Notes: a model not told the origin generated them from the sequence alone. DNA of 64,000 nt from CALDTK01 sp965213735 (GCA_965213735.1 CBDCAB010000006.1:2108001-2172000), one strand, 5' to 3'. Positions 36,165 to 46,507 are shown, counted from the first letter of the stretch. Program-made: numbers and translations.

Positions 36165-36809
36165 TCAGGCAACGGGCGTGCGGTTGAGGTAGGTAGAAAG
36201 CAAGTCGCGCCCCTGTGGCGAGCATATTCCGAGGAGATGATAGAGCATAAACTGGGTGAGGACGTTTTCCCAATCTTGTTGCCGAAACTTGAAGCGGTCG
36301 GGATTGAGGAAGGCCTGAGGTGCCATTACGAAAAGGTGAGCAATTAGTTCCCGGTCCATGTCGAGCCGGTAGAGACCTTCAGCTTGGCCACGTCGCAAAT
36401 TGGCGCGGACGTGCTCGATCATTTTCTCGTTGTGGTGCTGATCGAGGCGCTCCCAGCTGGGCCGGTAGTACTTCTGCAAATCATAGAGGCTAGCGGGATT
36501 CATGTCCTGCATATGCTCGGTGAAATAGCGCGCGATCCGCAGCATCTCATCGATGGCATCGCTAGCTTCGGCGGCACTTCGCTTCACGGCCGCATCATCG
36601 CTCTGCATGTCAGCATCGAGCACCATGTCGATGAGTTCTTGCTTGTTGGCCACCACGGTGTAGAGCGTCTTTTTCGACTTGCCCAAGGCTCGGGCAATGT
36701 CGTCCATGGTCACGGATTTGAAGCCATAGCGACGAAAGCGCTTGGCTGCAACCTGCAACACTTCCTCGCGAAGCGGATCTAGGGTACGTGACGTAGAAGC
36801 TCCATCCAT
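36165..36809 (-). CDS. TetR/AcrR-family transcriptional regulator
   Basis: 214 residues with an N-terminal helix-turn-helix (~15-60: LQVAAKRFRRYGFKSVTMDD then ALGKSKKTLY) and a helical ligand-binding domain. It heads the tolC-adaptor-pump operon, so it probably autoregulates its own transcript and is induced by pump substrates. The start ATG at 36809 lies only eight bases after an exact TAnnTTTG promoter element, so the mRNA is predicted to be leaderless or nearly so. Confidence 0.92.
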   Translation of the reverse strand: MDGASTSRTLDPLREEVLQVAAKRFRRYGFKSVTMDDIARALGKSKKTLYTVVANKQELIDMVLDADMQSDDAAVKRSAAEASDAIDEMLRIARYFTEHMQDMNPASLYDLQKYYRPSWERLDQHHNEKMIEHVRANLRRGQAEGLYRLDMDRELIAHLFVMAPQAFLNPDRFKFRQQDWENVLTQFMLYHLLGICSPQGRDLLSTYLNRTPVA

Positions 36810-36817
36810 GAGTGGGG

Positions 36818-36825
36818 CAAAGGTA
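36818..36825 (-). promoter_or_regulatory. Bacteroidota -7 promoter element for the tetR-RND operon
   Basis: TACCTTTG on the minus strand is an exact TAnnTTTG. About 20 bases upstream is a T-rich stretch (GTTTCTTTAGTTTT) as a weak -33 region. It is eight bases from the tetR start codon. Confidence 0.6.
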
Positions 36826-37029
36826 GCACAGGAAAACTAAAGAAACTACTGTAGGATAAAAAGTTTCCTTTGGGTTTAAAATGCGGTCAATCTTATGAGG
36901 TACCGCATCCATGGCTAGTGTTGGAGCACGCCTGGCAAACAAAAATTTGGCAGCAGTGAACATAGCACCCTATTTCGGTCATTCATCAGGTGCACGCTCT
37001 TGTGCAATCAATTTTCCAATGTCCCCCCT

Positions 37030-40000
37030 ATGAAAGTCATGTACACATTGCTAACTGCGGTTAGCTTCTTGTTCACCGTCAGCCTTGCAAATGCGGCCAC
37101 CTTCACGGTGAGCAGCACCGCTGATTCTGGACCCAATACGCTGCGCAATGCAGTAATGATGGCGACTTCTGGCGATCAGATCTTCTTTGATGCGAGTACT
37201 GATGGTACTCCAATCACGTTGCTGTCTCAGATTGCTATCACCTCGGAAATTAGCATCTTTGGCAACGGTAGCTCCAATACCATAATAGAAGGTAATTCGA
37301 GCACTGTTCGAATTTTTATGGTGACCTCCGCAGGTACAGTCAGGTTGACAGATTTGACCCTGCGCAACGGTGCTGCCAGCGATTCAGGTGGAGCAATTAA
37401 TGCTTCGAACACTCGGATAATCATCCGCAATTGCGACTTGAACAACAACTCTGCTGCGGGCTCTAGTGCTTCTGAAGGCGGTGGCGCTATCGCTGCCAAT
37501 GATAGTCAGATTCTCATCCGCGACAGCGACTTATCTAATAACTCAGCAACTGGCACGAGTGGATCAGGTGGAGCAATCTTGCTGATCGGCAACTCCCTGC
37601 TCTCTGCTGGTACCACCACTTTCGGCTCCAACTCTGCAAATCGCGCAGGTGGCGCCATTGAGCATGCTGTGAGTGGCAATCAGCTCGTGGCCTTGATTAA
37701 CTCTGTATTGCTCAACAACACTGCGGGGAGCAATCCTGGTAATGGTGGCGCCCTTCACGTAACCGGTGCTGGTGGCGTCCAAATCGCTGGCGGTTCAGCT
37801 AGTGGCAACATTGCCGCCTCAGAAGGTGGAGCTTTATGGAACGGCAGCGGTACGATGAACGTCGTGAATATGGCAATCACCAACAATGCGGCCAACGGCA
37901 TGATGAGCACTATGGGTGGTGGAGGAATCTACAACCTCAGTGGTACGCTCTTCATACGTAACGGTACAGTCATCTCCGGAAATACGGCCACGATGGGCAG
38001 CGGCTCGGGTGGAGGTGTCTTTAACGATGATGGAGGTCGACTCGTGGTGCAACAATCGACCATTTCAAATAATTCGGCAGCTCGTGCTGGTGGCGGCATC
38101 GAGGACAACTCTGGTGCTTCAACCACCATGTTTGTCGTTAGCTCTACCCTCAACGGCAACATGACTGGATCATCACCTGGTAATGGTGGTGCCATCCATA
38201 TCACAGGTGCGGGTGACGCATCCATCAGGAGCTCAGACTTTGGCAGTAACACCGCCGCCAATGAAGGTGGTGCGATTTGGAATGGAGCTGGTAGAATGGA
38301 TGTCATCTCCAGCAACATCACGGGCAACTCCGCAGCAGGAAACATGTCGGATAACGGTGGTGGAGGAATTTACAATGAAGCTGGGGTTCTGTTCGTCACC
38401 AACGGCACCACCATTTCAGGCAATATGGCTACCGGCTCTCTCGGATCCGGCGGTGGTATCCTCAACAATGTCGGCGGTTCTCTCACCGTAAGCAATTCAA
38501 CTATTACCAACAACTCTGCAAACCGTGCAGGTGGGGGTATTGAGGATGTTTCTGGCTCTGGCACTACCATCGAACTCACCAACATCCAACTTACCAACAA
38601 CGCGACTGGATCTAGTCCAGGTAATGGTGGTGGACTTCACATCAGCGGTTCTGGCAATGCTATTATCCGTGGAGGTGTTGTCTCCGGCAACATAGCCGCC
38701 GCTGAAGGTGGTGGATTATGGAACAACTCTGGTACCATGACAGTGATAAATGCTGTAATTAATGGCAATCAGGCGAACGGCAACATGTCCAATATGGGTG
38801 GTGGAGGAATCTACAACAACGGAGGTACTCTCAACGTCCAACAAGGAACCACAATCTCCAACAACATGGCTGACGGTACTGCTGGATCAGGTGGTGGTAT
38901 CTTTAATGCCACCGGAGGTACGGTCAGCGTGACCAATTCCACACTCTCCACGAATAGCGCTTCACGCGCAGGTGGTGGCATTGAGGATCAGTCCGGTAGT
39001 GGTAACACACTGCTACTCACTGATGTCGATTTCAACGGCAACATAGCCAGCGCAGCACCAGGAAACGGTGGTGGCGTACACGTGACTGGTGCATCTGACG
39101 TGCGATATGTGCGCGGAACAGTGATGAACAATGTTGCCGCATCTGAAGGTGGTGGATTGTGGAACGGCAGCGGTACAATGGTTGTCGGCAATGTTACCTT
39201 CAGTGACAACGAGGCCAATGGCGCTAGTTCTACTGAGGGTGGTGGAGCGATCTATAACCTCAATGGTGACCTAGTCGTGTCGAGTTCGACCTTCAACAAT
39301 AACGAAGCCCTTGGCACAAGTGGATCAGGAGGAGCCATTTTCAATGATGACATGGGCGACTTGCTGGTTACCCTATCGCGCTTTGATGGTAATGATGCAA
39401 CCCGTGCAGGAGGTGCCATTGAAGACAACTCGGGAAGTTCCACACGTATCCGTCTGTTGAACAACATGTTTATCAACAACACGACAGGCGCAGCACCAGG
39501 AAATGGTGGTGCTCTTCACATCACAGGACCTGGTGTGGCTGTGCTATCACGAGATACAATTCTTTCTAACTCTGCCGCTAATGAAGGTGGTGGAGTATGG
39601 AACGGCTCGGGCAGCATGTCCATTTCTGAGTGCACTATCCTAAACAACACCTCCACTCGTGGCGGTGGCGTCTACAACTCAGGTGGTCGGATTGTGATTC
39701 AAAGATCTACAGTCTCGCTCAATGATGCGGATGCAGATCAAATGCAGAGCCCCGTCGCTGGTGGCGGTTTCTTTAACGCTCAGGGCGGTCGAGCATTCAT
39801 CTTCTTCTCTACCATTACAGGCAACGAGTCTGATGGAAATGCAGCAGGTATAGCAAATGGCGGTCGCACCCAAATTGTGGCGAGTACAATCGCAGGTAAC
39901 ATAGCAGCCGTACGTGGTGGTGGCATTGGCCAATCCATGACTGCGCAAGATGTGACCATTCGCTCCAGCATCGTGGCTGCCAATCAATCTAATTCGGGAG

Positions 40001-40593
40001 GTGTCGATGTCGACCTCATGGCTGGCGTCTACTTCAGCAATGGATACAACCTCATCGGCAACGATAATCAATCGCTATTTCCCGCGAATAGCACTGATTT
40101 GGAGGGCAGCCCAAGCAGCCCCATCGATCCCCTCCTCGACATTCTGCAAGACAATGGTGGGCCAACGCCCACACATGCTTTGCTAACTGGTAGTCCAGCA
40201 ATTAATGCAGGCGATCCAGGTCTACCGCAACCCGACCAACGCGGGGTTTCACCTATTGGGCAGCGTGACATAGGCGCTTTCGAGTCTAGCTTAACTTCTC
40301 GTCAAGCACCAGCCACCACTCCAGTAGCTGTCTCTAGTGATGCTGATGTTGACTTGAGCGTTTACCCAACCGTTTCGAATGGTGCAAGTGGTATTACTCT
40401 CGACGTTGATGGTGTGCAAGAGCAAGCGCTCACTTACCAGGTGATCAACAGCGCTGGTGCCATCGTCACTACTGGTCAAGTTAATGCTGCACGCACTATA
40501 CTCGACGCTGCAAACCTTGCACCTGACACCTATGCAGTACGCATTGAGGGTGCCTCAGATGCGCAGATTGCACGCTTCATAATCGTGCACTAG
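37030..40593 (+). CDS. Large secreted right-handed beta-helix protein with T9SS-type C-terminus
   Basis: 1187 residues from the ATG at 37030, chosen because it opens a signal peptide (MKVMYTLLTAVSFLFTVSLA). The rest is a Gly/Asn/Ser-rich parallel beta-helix of polymorphic-outer-membrane-protein or choice-of-anchor type, with recurring GGAI, GGGIYN, GGGVFN and NNSA steps. An approximate 147-residue super-repeat starting SPGNGGALHVTG occurs five times. A segment at ~1050-1090 with NAGDPGLPQPDQRG and IGAFESS is typical of such proteins near their end. The last ~75 residues, DVDLSVYPTVSNGASGITLD onward, form a sorting domain. It is probably an adhesin or surface-layer component. A strong terminator follows. 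Confidence 0.88.
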   Translation: MKVMYTLLTAVSFLFTVSLANAATFTVSSTADSGPNTLRNAVMMATSGDQIFFDASTDGTPITLLSQIAITSEISIFGNGSSNTIIEGNSSTVRIFMVTSAGTVRLTDLTLRNGAASDSGGAINASNTRIIIRNCDLNNNSAAGSSASEGGGAIAANDSQILIRDSDLSNNSATGTSGSGGAILLIGNSLLSAGTTTFGSNSANRAGGAIEHAVSGNQLVALINSVLLNNTAGSNPGNGGALHVTGAGGVQIAGGSASGNIAASEGGALWNGSGTMNVVNMAITNNAANGMMSTMGGGGIYNLSGTLFIRNGTVISGNTATMGSGSGGGVFNDDGGRLVVQQSTISNNSAARAGGGIEDNSGASTTMFVVSSTLNGNMTGSSPGNGGAIHITGAGDASIRSSDFGSNTAANEGGAIWNGAGRMDVISSNITGNSAAGNMSDNGGGGIYNEAGVLFVTNGTTISGNMATGSLGSGGGILNNVGGSLTVSNSTITNNSANRAGGGIEDVSGSGTTIELTNIQLTNNATGSSPGNGGGLHISGSGNAIIRGGVVSGNIAAAEGGGLWNNSGTMTVINAVINGNQANGNMSNMGGGGIYNNGGTLNVQQGTTISNNMADGTAGSGGGIFNATGGTVSVTNSTLSTNSASRAGGGIEDQSGSGNTLLLTDVDFNGNIASAAPGNGGGVHVTGASDVRYVRGTVMNNVAASEGGGLWNGSGTMVVGNVTFSDNEANGASSTEGGGAIYNLNGDLVVSSSTFNNNEALGTSGSGGAIFNDDMGDLLVTLSRFDGNDATRAGGAIEDNSGSSTRIRLLNNMFINNTTGAAPGNGGALHITGPGVAVLSRDTILSNSAANEGGGVWNGSGSMSISECTILNNTSTRGGGVYNSGGRIVIQRSTVSLNDADADQMQSPVAGGGFFNAQGGRAFIFFSTITGNESDGNAAGIANGGRTQIVASTIAGNIAAVRGGGIGQSMTAQDVTIRSSIVAANQSNSGGVDVDLMAGVYFSNGYNLIGNDNQSLFPANSTDLEGSPSSPIDPLLDILQDNGGPTPTHALLTGSPAINAGDPGLPQPDQRGVSPIGQRDIGAFESSLTSRQAPATTPVAVSSDADVDLSVYPTVSNGASGITLDVDGVQEQALTYQVINSAGAIVTTGQVNAARTILDAANLAPDTYAVRIEGASDAQIARFIIVH
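37735..39666 (+). repeat. In-frame tandem repeat, period 441 nt, within the beta-helix gene
   Basis: The CCTGG/CCAGG start of the PGNGG unit falls at 37735, 38176, 38617, 39058 and 39496, spacings of 441, 441, 441 and 438 bases (147, 147, 147, 146 codons). Each unit runs PGNGG, EGGxxWN, MGGGGIYN, GSGGGxFN, RAGGGIEDxSG. A partial unit precedes the first, and the fifth is cut short. Confidence 0.9.
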
Positions 40594-40616
40594 GCTTGAA
40601 TCTTAGGCTAAGCCTT

Positions 40617-40653
40617 AGCCCCGCATCGACTTTGGTTGGTGCGGGGCTTTTTT
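40617..40653 (+). terminator. Intrinsic terminator after the beta-helix gene
   Basis: Stem AGCCCCGCA / TGCGGGGCT (9 bp) with a 14-base loop, followed by TTTTTTA, 24 bases past the stop. The remaining bases to the next gene hold nothing I recognise. Confidence 0.9.
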
Positions 40654-40976
40654 ATTGCTACGTCAGAGCAGACGACGCATCGTAGTCCAGAGCAGCAGAA
40701 ATATGTAGCTAAAGTATAACGAGAAGTACAAAACAGGCTGATGCCATAGAACAGTCAGATTGACGGCTTGTGTAGTTGTTTCCAAACTGATGTGCTGAGA
40801 GTTCCCGATGGTGCAGCTAATTTCAATACGTGCACCCTTTCAACGCGATAAAAATTCTTAATAGCGTTAGCTTTCTCTGGTGCTCACATGTAATGCTACT
40901 CTGCCTTGTCGATCAAAGACCCATATTTCTAAATCGCCTCGTTTGCTATAGAGGCCACTCCAATTTCCTCACAAAA

Positions 40977-41777
40977 TTGTTTTCTCCAAGCGCTCTAAAG
41001 ATTTTCTTAATCGCTCTCATAGTTTATCCGAGCTACACCCAATCTTCGTATGCTCAATCTGTTTGCGGTGAAATTCAATACGTTGTTCGAGCTGATGATG
41101 ACTTCTTCAACGAACGCATAGAACATCTAAGAAATACAGACCATCAGGAGGGAATACCCGAAGTGCGGGCAATCGTTGCTGCTTTTGAAAATGAATCTTT
41201 TGAGTTAAAATTTGATGAGCAGCTTAGTTTGTTCTCCGGGACTAGCTCTCAGCCAGTGGAACTATCCGGCGACGAAATGATAGGCTGGATCATGGCTTCT
41301 TCTCTAGTTAAAGCAGATGAACAGGTTGTATTCAACAATAGGGACAAAAGCCTAACGACTATTATACCTCAAGGTACCGCTTTTGTTGAAGTTCATCACT
41401 CTGCTAAAAACTATAACTGGCACATCTATTCAGATACGACTAAAGTTATCAAGGGGTACTCCTGCTTCCGCGCTACTGCACAAGATACTATTCCGAGTTC
41501 TCGTGGGGAGATTGTATACAATACGCTAGAGGTTTGGTTTACACCTGACATACCGCTTCCCTTTGGTCCTGAATTCTTTGTTGGCCTTCCAGGTCTTGTT
41601 CTTGCTGCTAAAGTGATAGATGGCAGATTTTCATATCTTGCTAATTCGATCGACATACGAAGAGATCAATGTCCATCCAAGCTACTCCCCCAAATCAAAA
41701 CTATCCAATCTTTCACTCGGGCAGAATGGCTCGACCACAATGCCAAATTGGCGCTAAAGCGACGACAAGGTCAGTAA
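40977..41777 (+). CDS. GLPGLI family protein
   Basis: About 266 residues. The signature GPEFFVGLPGLVLAAK near the C-terminal third is the motif that names the Bacteroidota GLPGLI family, whose function is unknown. A signal peptide is best seen from the TTG at 40977 (FSPSALKIFLIALIVYPS ending SYAQ); the frame is open back to a GTG at 40830 with an ATG at 40893, so the true start is uncertain. The protein is predicted periplasmic or outer-membrane associated. It is four bases upstream of a CarboxypepD_reg barrel gene, the usual arrangement for this family, implying that the two act together at the outer membrane. Confidence 0.85.
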   Translation: MFSPSALKIFLIALIVYPSYTQSSYAQSVCGEIQYVVRADDDFFNERIEHLRNTDHQEGIPEVRAIVAAFENESFELKFDEQLSLFSGTSSQPVELSGDEMIGWIMASSLVKADEQVVFNNRDKSLTTIIPQGTAFVEVHHSAKNYNWHIYSDTTKVIKGYSCFRATAQDTIPSSRGEIVYNTLEVWFTPDIPLPFGPEFFVGLPGLVLAAKVIDGRFSYLANSIDIRRDQCPSKLLPQIKTIQSFTRAEWLDHNAKLALKRRQGQ

Positions 41778-41781
41778 ATGA

Positions 41782-44424
41782 ATGAGAGTAATTTATTTCA
41801 CACTTATCGTTCTCACTAGCTCCACGCACTTTACTCAGTTCTTTGCTCAACAGCTTGTTTCCGTTTCAGGCCAGGTAACTGACGGCCAAGAGTCTGCTGG
41901 ACTTTCCGGCGCCACCGTTTTGCTCATAGACACAGCAGGTGTACAATCAATATTGCACACTTACACCGATGAAATAGGGGATTTTGAGCTAAGGGGAATT
42001 ACAGCCGGCGTTTATAAGCTAAATGTGTCCTATATCGGCTACAGCAGTTGGTCTCAGCTTGTCGTGGTGCAGGAAGATGATGTGGTTGTATCCCCCACTT
42101 TACAAGCAAATGCGGTATTACTCGGAGGTGCTATTATCAGAGACACCTTGCCGCCAGTAGTCTACCTCGACGACACAACACGATTTAACGCCACCCTTTT
42201 CTACCGAAAAAAGCAGCGCAAATTGATCGAAATGCTTCGCACTATGCCTGGCTTTACCATCGAAAGCGACGGGACCATGCTCTTTCAAGGAAAGCCTATC
42301 GAGCAAGTACTGGTAGAGGGCGAGGTTTTCTTTGGTGGCGGTACCGAACTCGCAAGTAACGGTCTACCCGCTCGTGCAGTGGGGCGCGTAGATGTCTGGC
42401 ATGATTACAATCCCCTCGGCTTCGACCTGAATCCCAACGATGAAAAGCGGCAAGTCGTCAACGTGGAACTTCGAGAATCTCACAAGCAATTGCTTTTTGG
42501 GGATGTACAATTAGCAGGCGGCACAGACTTCCGACACGAGGCGGCAAGTAATGTATTCAGATATGCACCTAAGGCAAGTGTATACGGGGTAGTATCATTT
42601 AACAACTTAAACCAGGAGGTGCTCAGTGCTGGTGAAGCGCGACGCTTGTTGAGTAGCGGGAACACCCTAGACTTCAGGGCTATACAACAATTCGCTCGAG
42701 TCACAGGCCAACTTACACCAACTCGCTATGTGCGCGAGGCCAGTGCAGGAATGGCTGGACTAGGATACGTCGTTAAACCCAAGCACATCCAAAAAGTCAC
42801 CGGTCATGTGCTCGGTGTTCGTCGCACCAACAGCCAGCCCGAATCTTGGAGTGTAGCCATCTCAGACAACGATACCCTCGTATACAGTGAAGCTCGCCAA
42901 ATTCTTCAGGATAAGCAGGTAGATCTTCTGCTCGCAGGTTTGCAATCAAAAACAGTCCTCTCTAGCGGAGTGCTCACTAGCGACTTCCGCACAAGCTATA
43001 TCGTTCCTGATCTTCGCCACCAAACACATATCACCACCAACCGCACATCAAGTAGTAACACCTTTAATGATCGAACTCCCAACTTAGACTTCTCAGGCAC
43101 GCTCGCTTATGCCAAACGGCTGCGACATACCGGCTCGACTCAACTAAGCCTTACTGCAAATTTGATAACCAATGATCAGGTAAGCAGACTCATATCCACC
43201 ACGGCCCAGTTTCCAGATTTTCAGCGACTTACGAGCGACTCCCTCTATGTATTGGAGCAGAATTTACGAGCTACTTATGCGAACTATAGTATCGACCACA
43301 GCTGGCAACGAACCTGGCCTGCTGAGCTGAATTGGCACATCGAGTCGCAAGTAGAGCATACACTTCTCGAGCGTGAACTGAACCCAGAAGGATTTGCACC
43401 CATACACGCACAAGATTTTTTGCGCACGCGGGCGCACAGCACACCTGCTATTACGCTAAGCAAACGCAGAATTACGGCTACCGCAGAATCCAAACTTCAA
43501 TTAGCGAGGTACAGCTACTCGACTGAGCAACTTCCGATACAAACGCGATTCGATGTTTTGCCGAGACTTAAACTGGATTTTGCTACAGATTTAACTGGCT
43601 CTTACTCCCTCAACTACCAGCAGAGTCTGGATTGGAATGATTGGCACAAGACTTCTAGACTGCCAACCTTACTGGCACCGACAGTTTTATACCTTGGATC
43701 AACGGTGAGCGTGCCGACGCGTAGTCAACAGCTTGGCTTCAACTATTACTACAGAAATCCTATCTCTGGAATTAATGTCAATGCCTTAATCGCTTACAAT
43801 CAAACCGTAGGCGTCCGGCCAATTTTTGCCTATGGCTCAATTGCTGCCACTCAACGCGAAACCTTCGAAACAACAAATGCGCATCTTACCACCATCCGCA
43901 GCCGACTAGCGTTAGGTTTTGAGGGAGCGGCGGCAAAGACGAGTATTCGCCTCACCTATTCTGCCACAGATGATGTCCTTCGCATCGACAACCGCACTAG
44001 TCCCTTGCGCAACCGGCTTTTTGCCATATCATACTCGCGGCGGCAGCGCTTCAATGCTACTGTAGCGTATAACCTCGAGCAGCGCCTCGCAGCAAGCTCT
44101 TACGAACGCCCCTTGGCAAACACCAACTTTATCTCTAGTACCACCCATATTGGCTTGGATTACTCAAGAAATCTGCTTCGTTGTGATCTTGAACTATCTG
44201 CCGAAGTCTTTGATCTACTCCTGCGACGGAGGTTTTATGGAAATGCTACAACTACTATTAGCTACCAACTCAAACAAGATGGGCCGCTCTCGCTGGGTAT
44301 AGCTGCTAGTGTGGTATCCGCTAATAAATTTGCTTCTGTTATACAACAAGGTGCCCTCATCTACAATTCTACCAATCCGCTATTCCCCAGCTATGCTGTG
44401 CTGGAAGCTCGCTATTCGTTTTAA
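41782..44424 (+). CDS. CarboxypepD_reg outer-membrane barrel protein, GLPGLI partner
   Basis: 880 residues with a signal peptide (MRVIYFTLIVLTSSTHFTQF ending FAQ), a carboxypeptidase-regulatory-like domain (~27-112: SVSGQVTDGQESAGLSGATV, GDFELRGITAGVYKLNVSYI) and a plug-like region (~140-240: RKLIEMLRTMPGFTIESDGT, VLVEGEVFFGG, VDVWHDYNPLGFDL), then a long barrel ending in YSF. The plug-like part is that of GLPGLI-associated TonB-receptor relatives, lacking a clear TonB box. No substrate is known. A 7-bp AT-rich hairpin (TTAATCA / TGATTAA, 44421-44440) covers its stop codon and may separate it from the convergent uvrB gene. Confidence 0.87.
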   Translation: MRVIYFTLIVLTSSTHFTQFFAQQLVSVSGQVTDGQESAGLSGATVLLIDTAGVQSILHTYTDEIGDFELRGITAGVYKLNVSYIGYSSWSQLVVVQEDDVVVSPTLQANAVLLGGAIIRDTLPPVVYLDDTTRFNATLFYRKKQRKLIEMLRTMPGFTIESDGTMLFQGKPIEQVLVEGEVFFGGGTELASNGLPARAVGRVDVWHDYNPLGFDLNPNDEKRQVVNVELRESHKQLLFGDVQLAGGTDFRHEAASNVFRYAPKASVYGVVSFNNLNQEVLSAGEARRLLSSGNTLDFRAIQQFARVTGQLTPTRYVREASAGMAGLGYVVKPKHIQKVTGHVLGVRRTNSQPESWSVAISDNDTLVYSEARQILQDKQVDLLLAGLQSKTVLSSGVLTSDFRTSYIVPDLRHQTHITTNRTSSSNTFNDRTPNLDFSGTLAYAKRLRHTGSTQLSLTANLITNDQVSRLISTTAQFPDFQRLTSDSLYVLEQNLRATYANYSIDHSWQRTWPAELNWHIESQVEHTLLERELNPEGFAPIHAQDFLRTRAHSTPAITLSKRRITATAESKLQLARYSYSTEQLPIQTRFDVLPRLKLDFATDLTGSYSLNYQQSLDWNDWHKTSRLPTLLAPTVLYLGSTVSVPTRSQQLGFNYYYRNPISGINVNALIAYNQTVGVRPIFAYGSIAATQRETFETTNAHLTTIRSRLALGFEGAAAKTSIRLTYSATDDVLRIDNRTSPLRNRLFAISYSRRQRFNATVAYNLEQRLAASSYERPLANTNFISSTTHIGLDYSRNLLRCDLELSAEVFDLLLRRRFYGNATTTISYQLKQDGPLSLGIAASVVSANKFASVIQQGALIYNSTNPLFPSYAVLEARYSF

Positions 44425-44455
44425 TCAGAAAATTGATTAATCAGAATATAGATCA

Positions 44456-46507
44456 CTACTTCAACTGCTTCTTCAACGCAAACAATTCATCACGATACTG
44501 GGCAGCGGTGATAAAGTCGAGTTCCTTGGCGGCCTGCTTCATCTTGCCTTCGGTGGTCTTGATGAGCTTCTCGAGTTCGTCGCGACCCATGTACTTCACA
44601 ATCGGGTCTGCAGCTAGGCTAGCCGTTTCAGGCTCCACGTAGGCATTGGCTTCCTTGCCGCGGATATCGAGTATGGAGCGCTTATTCATGATTTCGGCCT
44701 TGGATTTGCGATTCATCGTTGGCGTGATGCCGTGCTCCTCATTATAAGCCTGCTGAATCGAGCGCCTGCGGTTGGTCTCATCGATAGTGAGTTGCATCGC
44801 TTCTGTGACTTTATCAGCGTAGAATATCACTTTACCATTGGTGTTGCGTGCAGCTCGACCTGCAGTCTGGGTGAGCGAGCGATCGTTGCGCAGAAACCCT
44901 TCTTTATCTGCATCGAGAATGGCTACCAGCGACACTTCGGGAAGATCTAATCCCTCCCGCAGCAGATTGACGCCCACCAGCACATCGAATTGCCCCAGCC
45001 TTAAATCGCGCAGAATCTCCACCCGCTCCATCGTGTCCACTTCGGAGTGGATGTAGCGGACCTTGTGGTTGAGCTTTGCGAGGTACTTGCTGAGTTCTTC
45101 GGCCATACGTTTCGTGAGTGTTGTCACCAAAACGCGCTCGTCTGCCTTCACCCGCTCCCCTATCTCATCGAGCAAGTCGTCAATCTGATTGATGCTCGGC
45201 CTTACTTCAATGGGTGGATCGAGAAGCCCCGTCGGGCGGATAATTTGCTCAACAAACAGTCCCTGGGTTTGCTCCAATTCGTACTCTCCTGGAGTTGCAG
45301 ACACATAGATGATTTGGTTGATGAGCGTCTCAAATTCATCAAAACTCAGCGGGCGGTTATCCATTGCACTCGGCAGCCGAAATCCATAGTTGACCAGGTT
45401 TAACTTCCTTGCTCGGTCACCACCCCACATGCCACGCACCTGAGGAACGGTCTGGTGGCTTTCATCGACGATCATCAAATAGTCATCAGGAAAATAATCT
45501 AACAGACAAAAGCCGCGCGTTCCAGGCGCCCGACCGTCAAAATAGCGGGAGTAATTTTCGACACCATTGCAGTATCCAAGTTCCCGAATCATTTCTAAAT
45601 CGAAATTGGTGCGCTCACTAATCCGCTGGGCCTCGATCAGGCGACCTTCACGCTCGAAGTAAGTTTTCTGGTGATGAAGTTCGTCCTGTATTGCATTGAT
45701 GATCTGCGGCATGCGATCCTTTGGCGCCATGTAGAGCGCAGCTGGAAAGACCGCTGCATCATCCACCGCTGCGATGCGCTTGCCACTTTCAACCTCTATG
45801 CGTTCGAGTGCTTCAATTTCATCGCCAAAGAACACTATCCGTAGTCCCTCCTCATTGTAAGGCAGATTAATGTCTACAGTATCTCCTCTCACACGAAAAG
45901 TGGCTCGACGAAAATCTGTCTCGGTGCGGGAGTAAAGCGCGTCAACAAGTTTATATAATAATCCATTGCGCGATATCCGCTGCCCCGTATGCAGTCGCAC
46001 TACTCCAGCCTTAAAATCATCTGGATTGCCAATACCGTAGATACAGCTAACCGAAGCAACAATAATAACATCTCGCCTACCACTCAGCAAAGCACTCGTC
46101 GCACGCAAACGCAGCTTGTCTACCTCCTCATTAATACTTAAATCCTTTTCGATATAAGTATCTGATGTACTTATATAAGCTTCTGGCTGGTAGTAATCAT
46201 AATAGCTTACGAAGTATTCCACGGCAGCATCTGGAAAGAAGTCCTGAAACTCTCCGTATAGCTGAGCGGTGAGGGTTTTATTATGGGTTAGCACCAGTGT
46301 CGGTCTGCCCAATTCCGCAATGACATTGGCCATTGTAAAGGTCTTACCCGAACCGGTGACTCCCAACAGCACCTGCGCTGGCTCGCCAACATCTACCCCG
46401 TCAGCGAGTTGCTGTATCGCCTCTGGCTGGTCACCTGTAGGTTGAAATGGCGACTTGAGCCGAAAAGCATTTTTTGTGTTGCGTTTACGAAGTGCAGTGC
46501 GTGCCAA
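44456..46507 (-). CDS. uvrB: Excinuclease ABC subunit B
   Basis: 683-residue nucleotide-excision-repair helicase-like protein. Walker A GVTGSGKT is at 49-56, the damage-verifying beta-hairpin region SYYDYYQPEAY near 103, the DEAH-like VDESH, and helicase motif VI with TAGRAARN. The C-terminal UVR domain ends ITAAQYRDELFALKKQLK and binds UvrC. Full length for the family. The start is TTG at 46507, preceding the conserved FQPTGDQPEAI region by the usual distance. Cytosolic; loads UvrC at damage handed over by UvrA. Confidence 0.98.
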   Translation of the reverse strand: MARTALRKRNTKNAFRLKSPFQPTGDQPEAIQQLADGVDVGEPAQVLLGVTGSGKTFTMANVIAELGRPTLVLTHNKTLTAQLYGEFQDFFPDAAVEYFVSYYDYYQPEAYISTSDTYIEKDLSINEEVDKLRLRATSALLSGRRDVIIVASVSCIYGIGNPDDFKAGVVRLHTGQRISRNGLLYKLVDALYSRTETDFRRATFRVRGDTVDINLPYNEEGLRIVFFGDEIEALERIEVESGKRIAAVDDAAVFPAALYMAPKDRMPQIINAIQDELHHQKTYFEREGRLIEAQRISERTNFDLEMIRELGYCNGVENYSRYFDGRAPGTRGFCLLDYFPDDYLMIVDESHQTVPQVRGMWGGDRARKLNLVNYGFRLPSAMDNRPLSFDEFETLINQIIYVSATPGEYELEQTQGLFVEQIIRPTGLLDPPIEVRPSINQIDDLLDEIGERVKADERVLVTTLTKRMAEELSKYLAKLNHKVRYIHSEVDTMERVEILRDLRLGQFDVLVGVNLLREGLDLPEVSLVAILDADKEGFLRNDRSLTQTAGRAARNTNGKVIFYADKVTEAMQLTIDETNRRRSIQQAYNEEHGITPTMNRKSKAEIMNKRSILDIRGKEANAYVEPETASLAADPIVKYMGRDELEKLIKTTEGKMKQAAKELDFITAAQYRDELFALKKQLK

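Noticed and set aside
37227..39983. Many antisense open frames under the beta-helix gene
   Set aside because: They are shadows of the repeat units and repeat with the same period.
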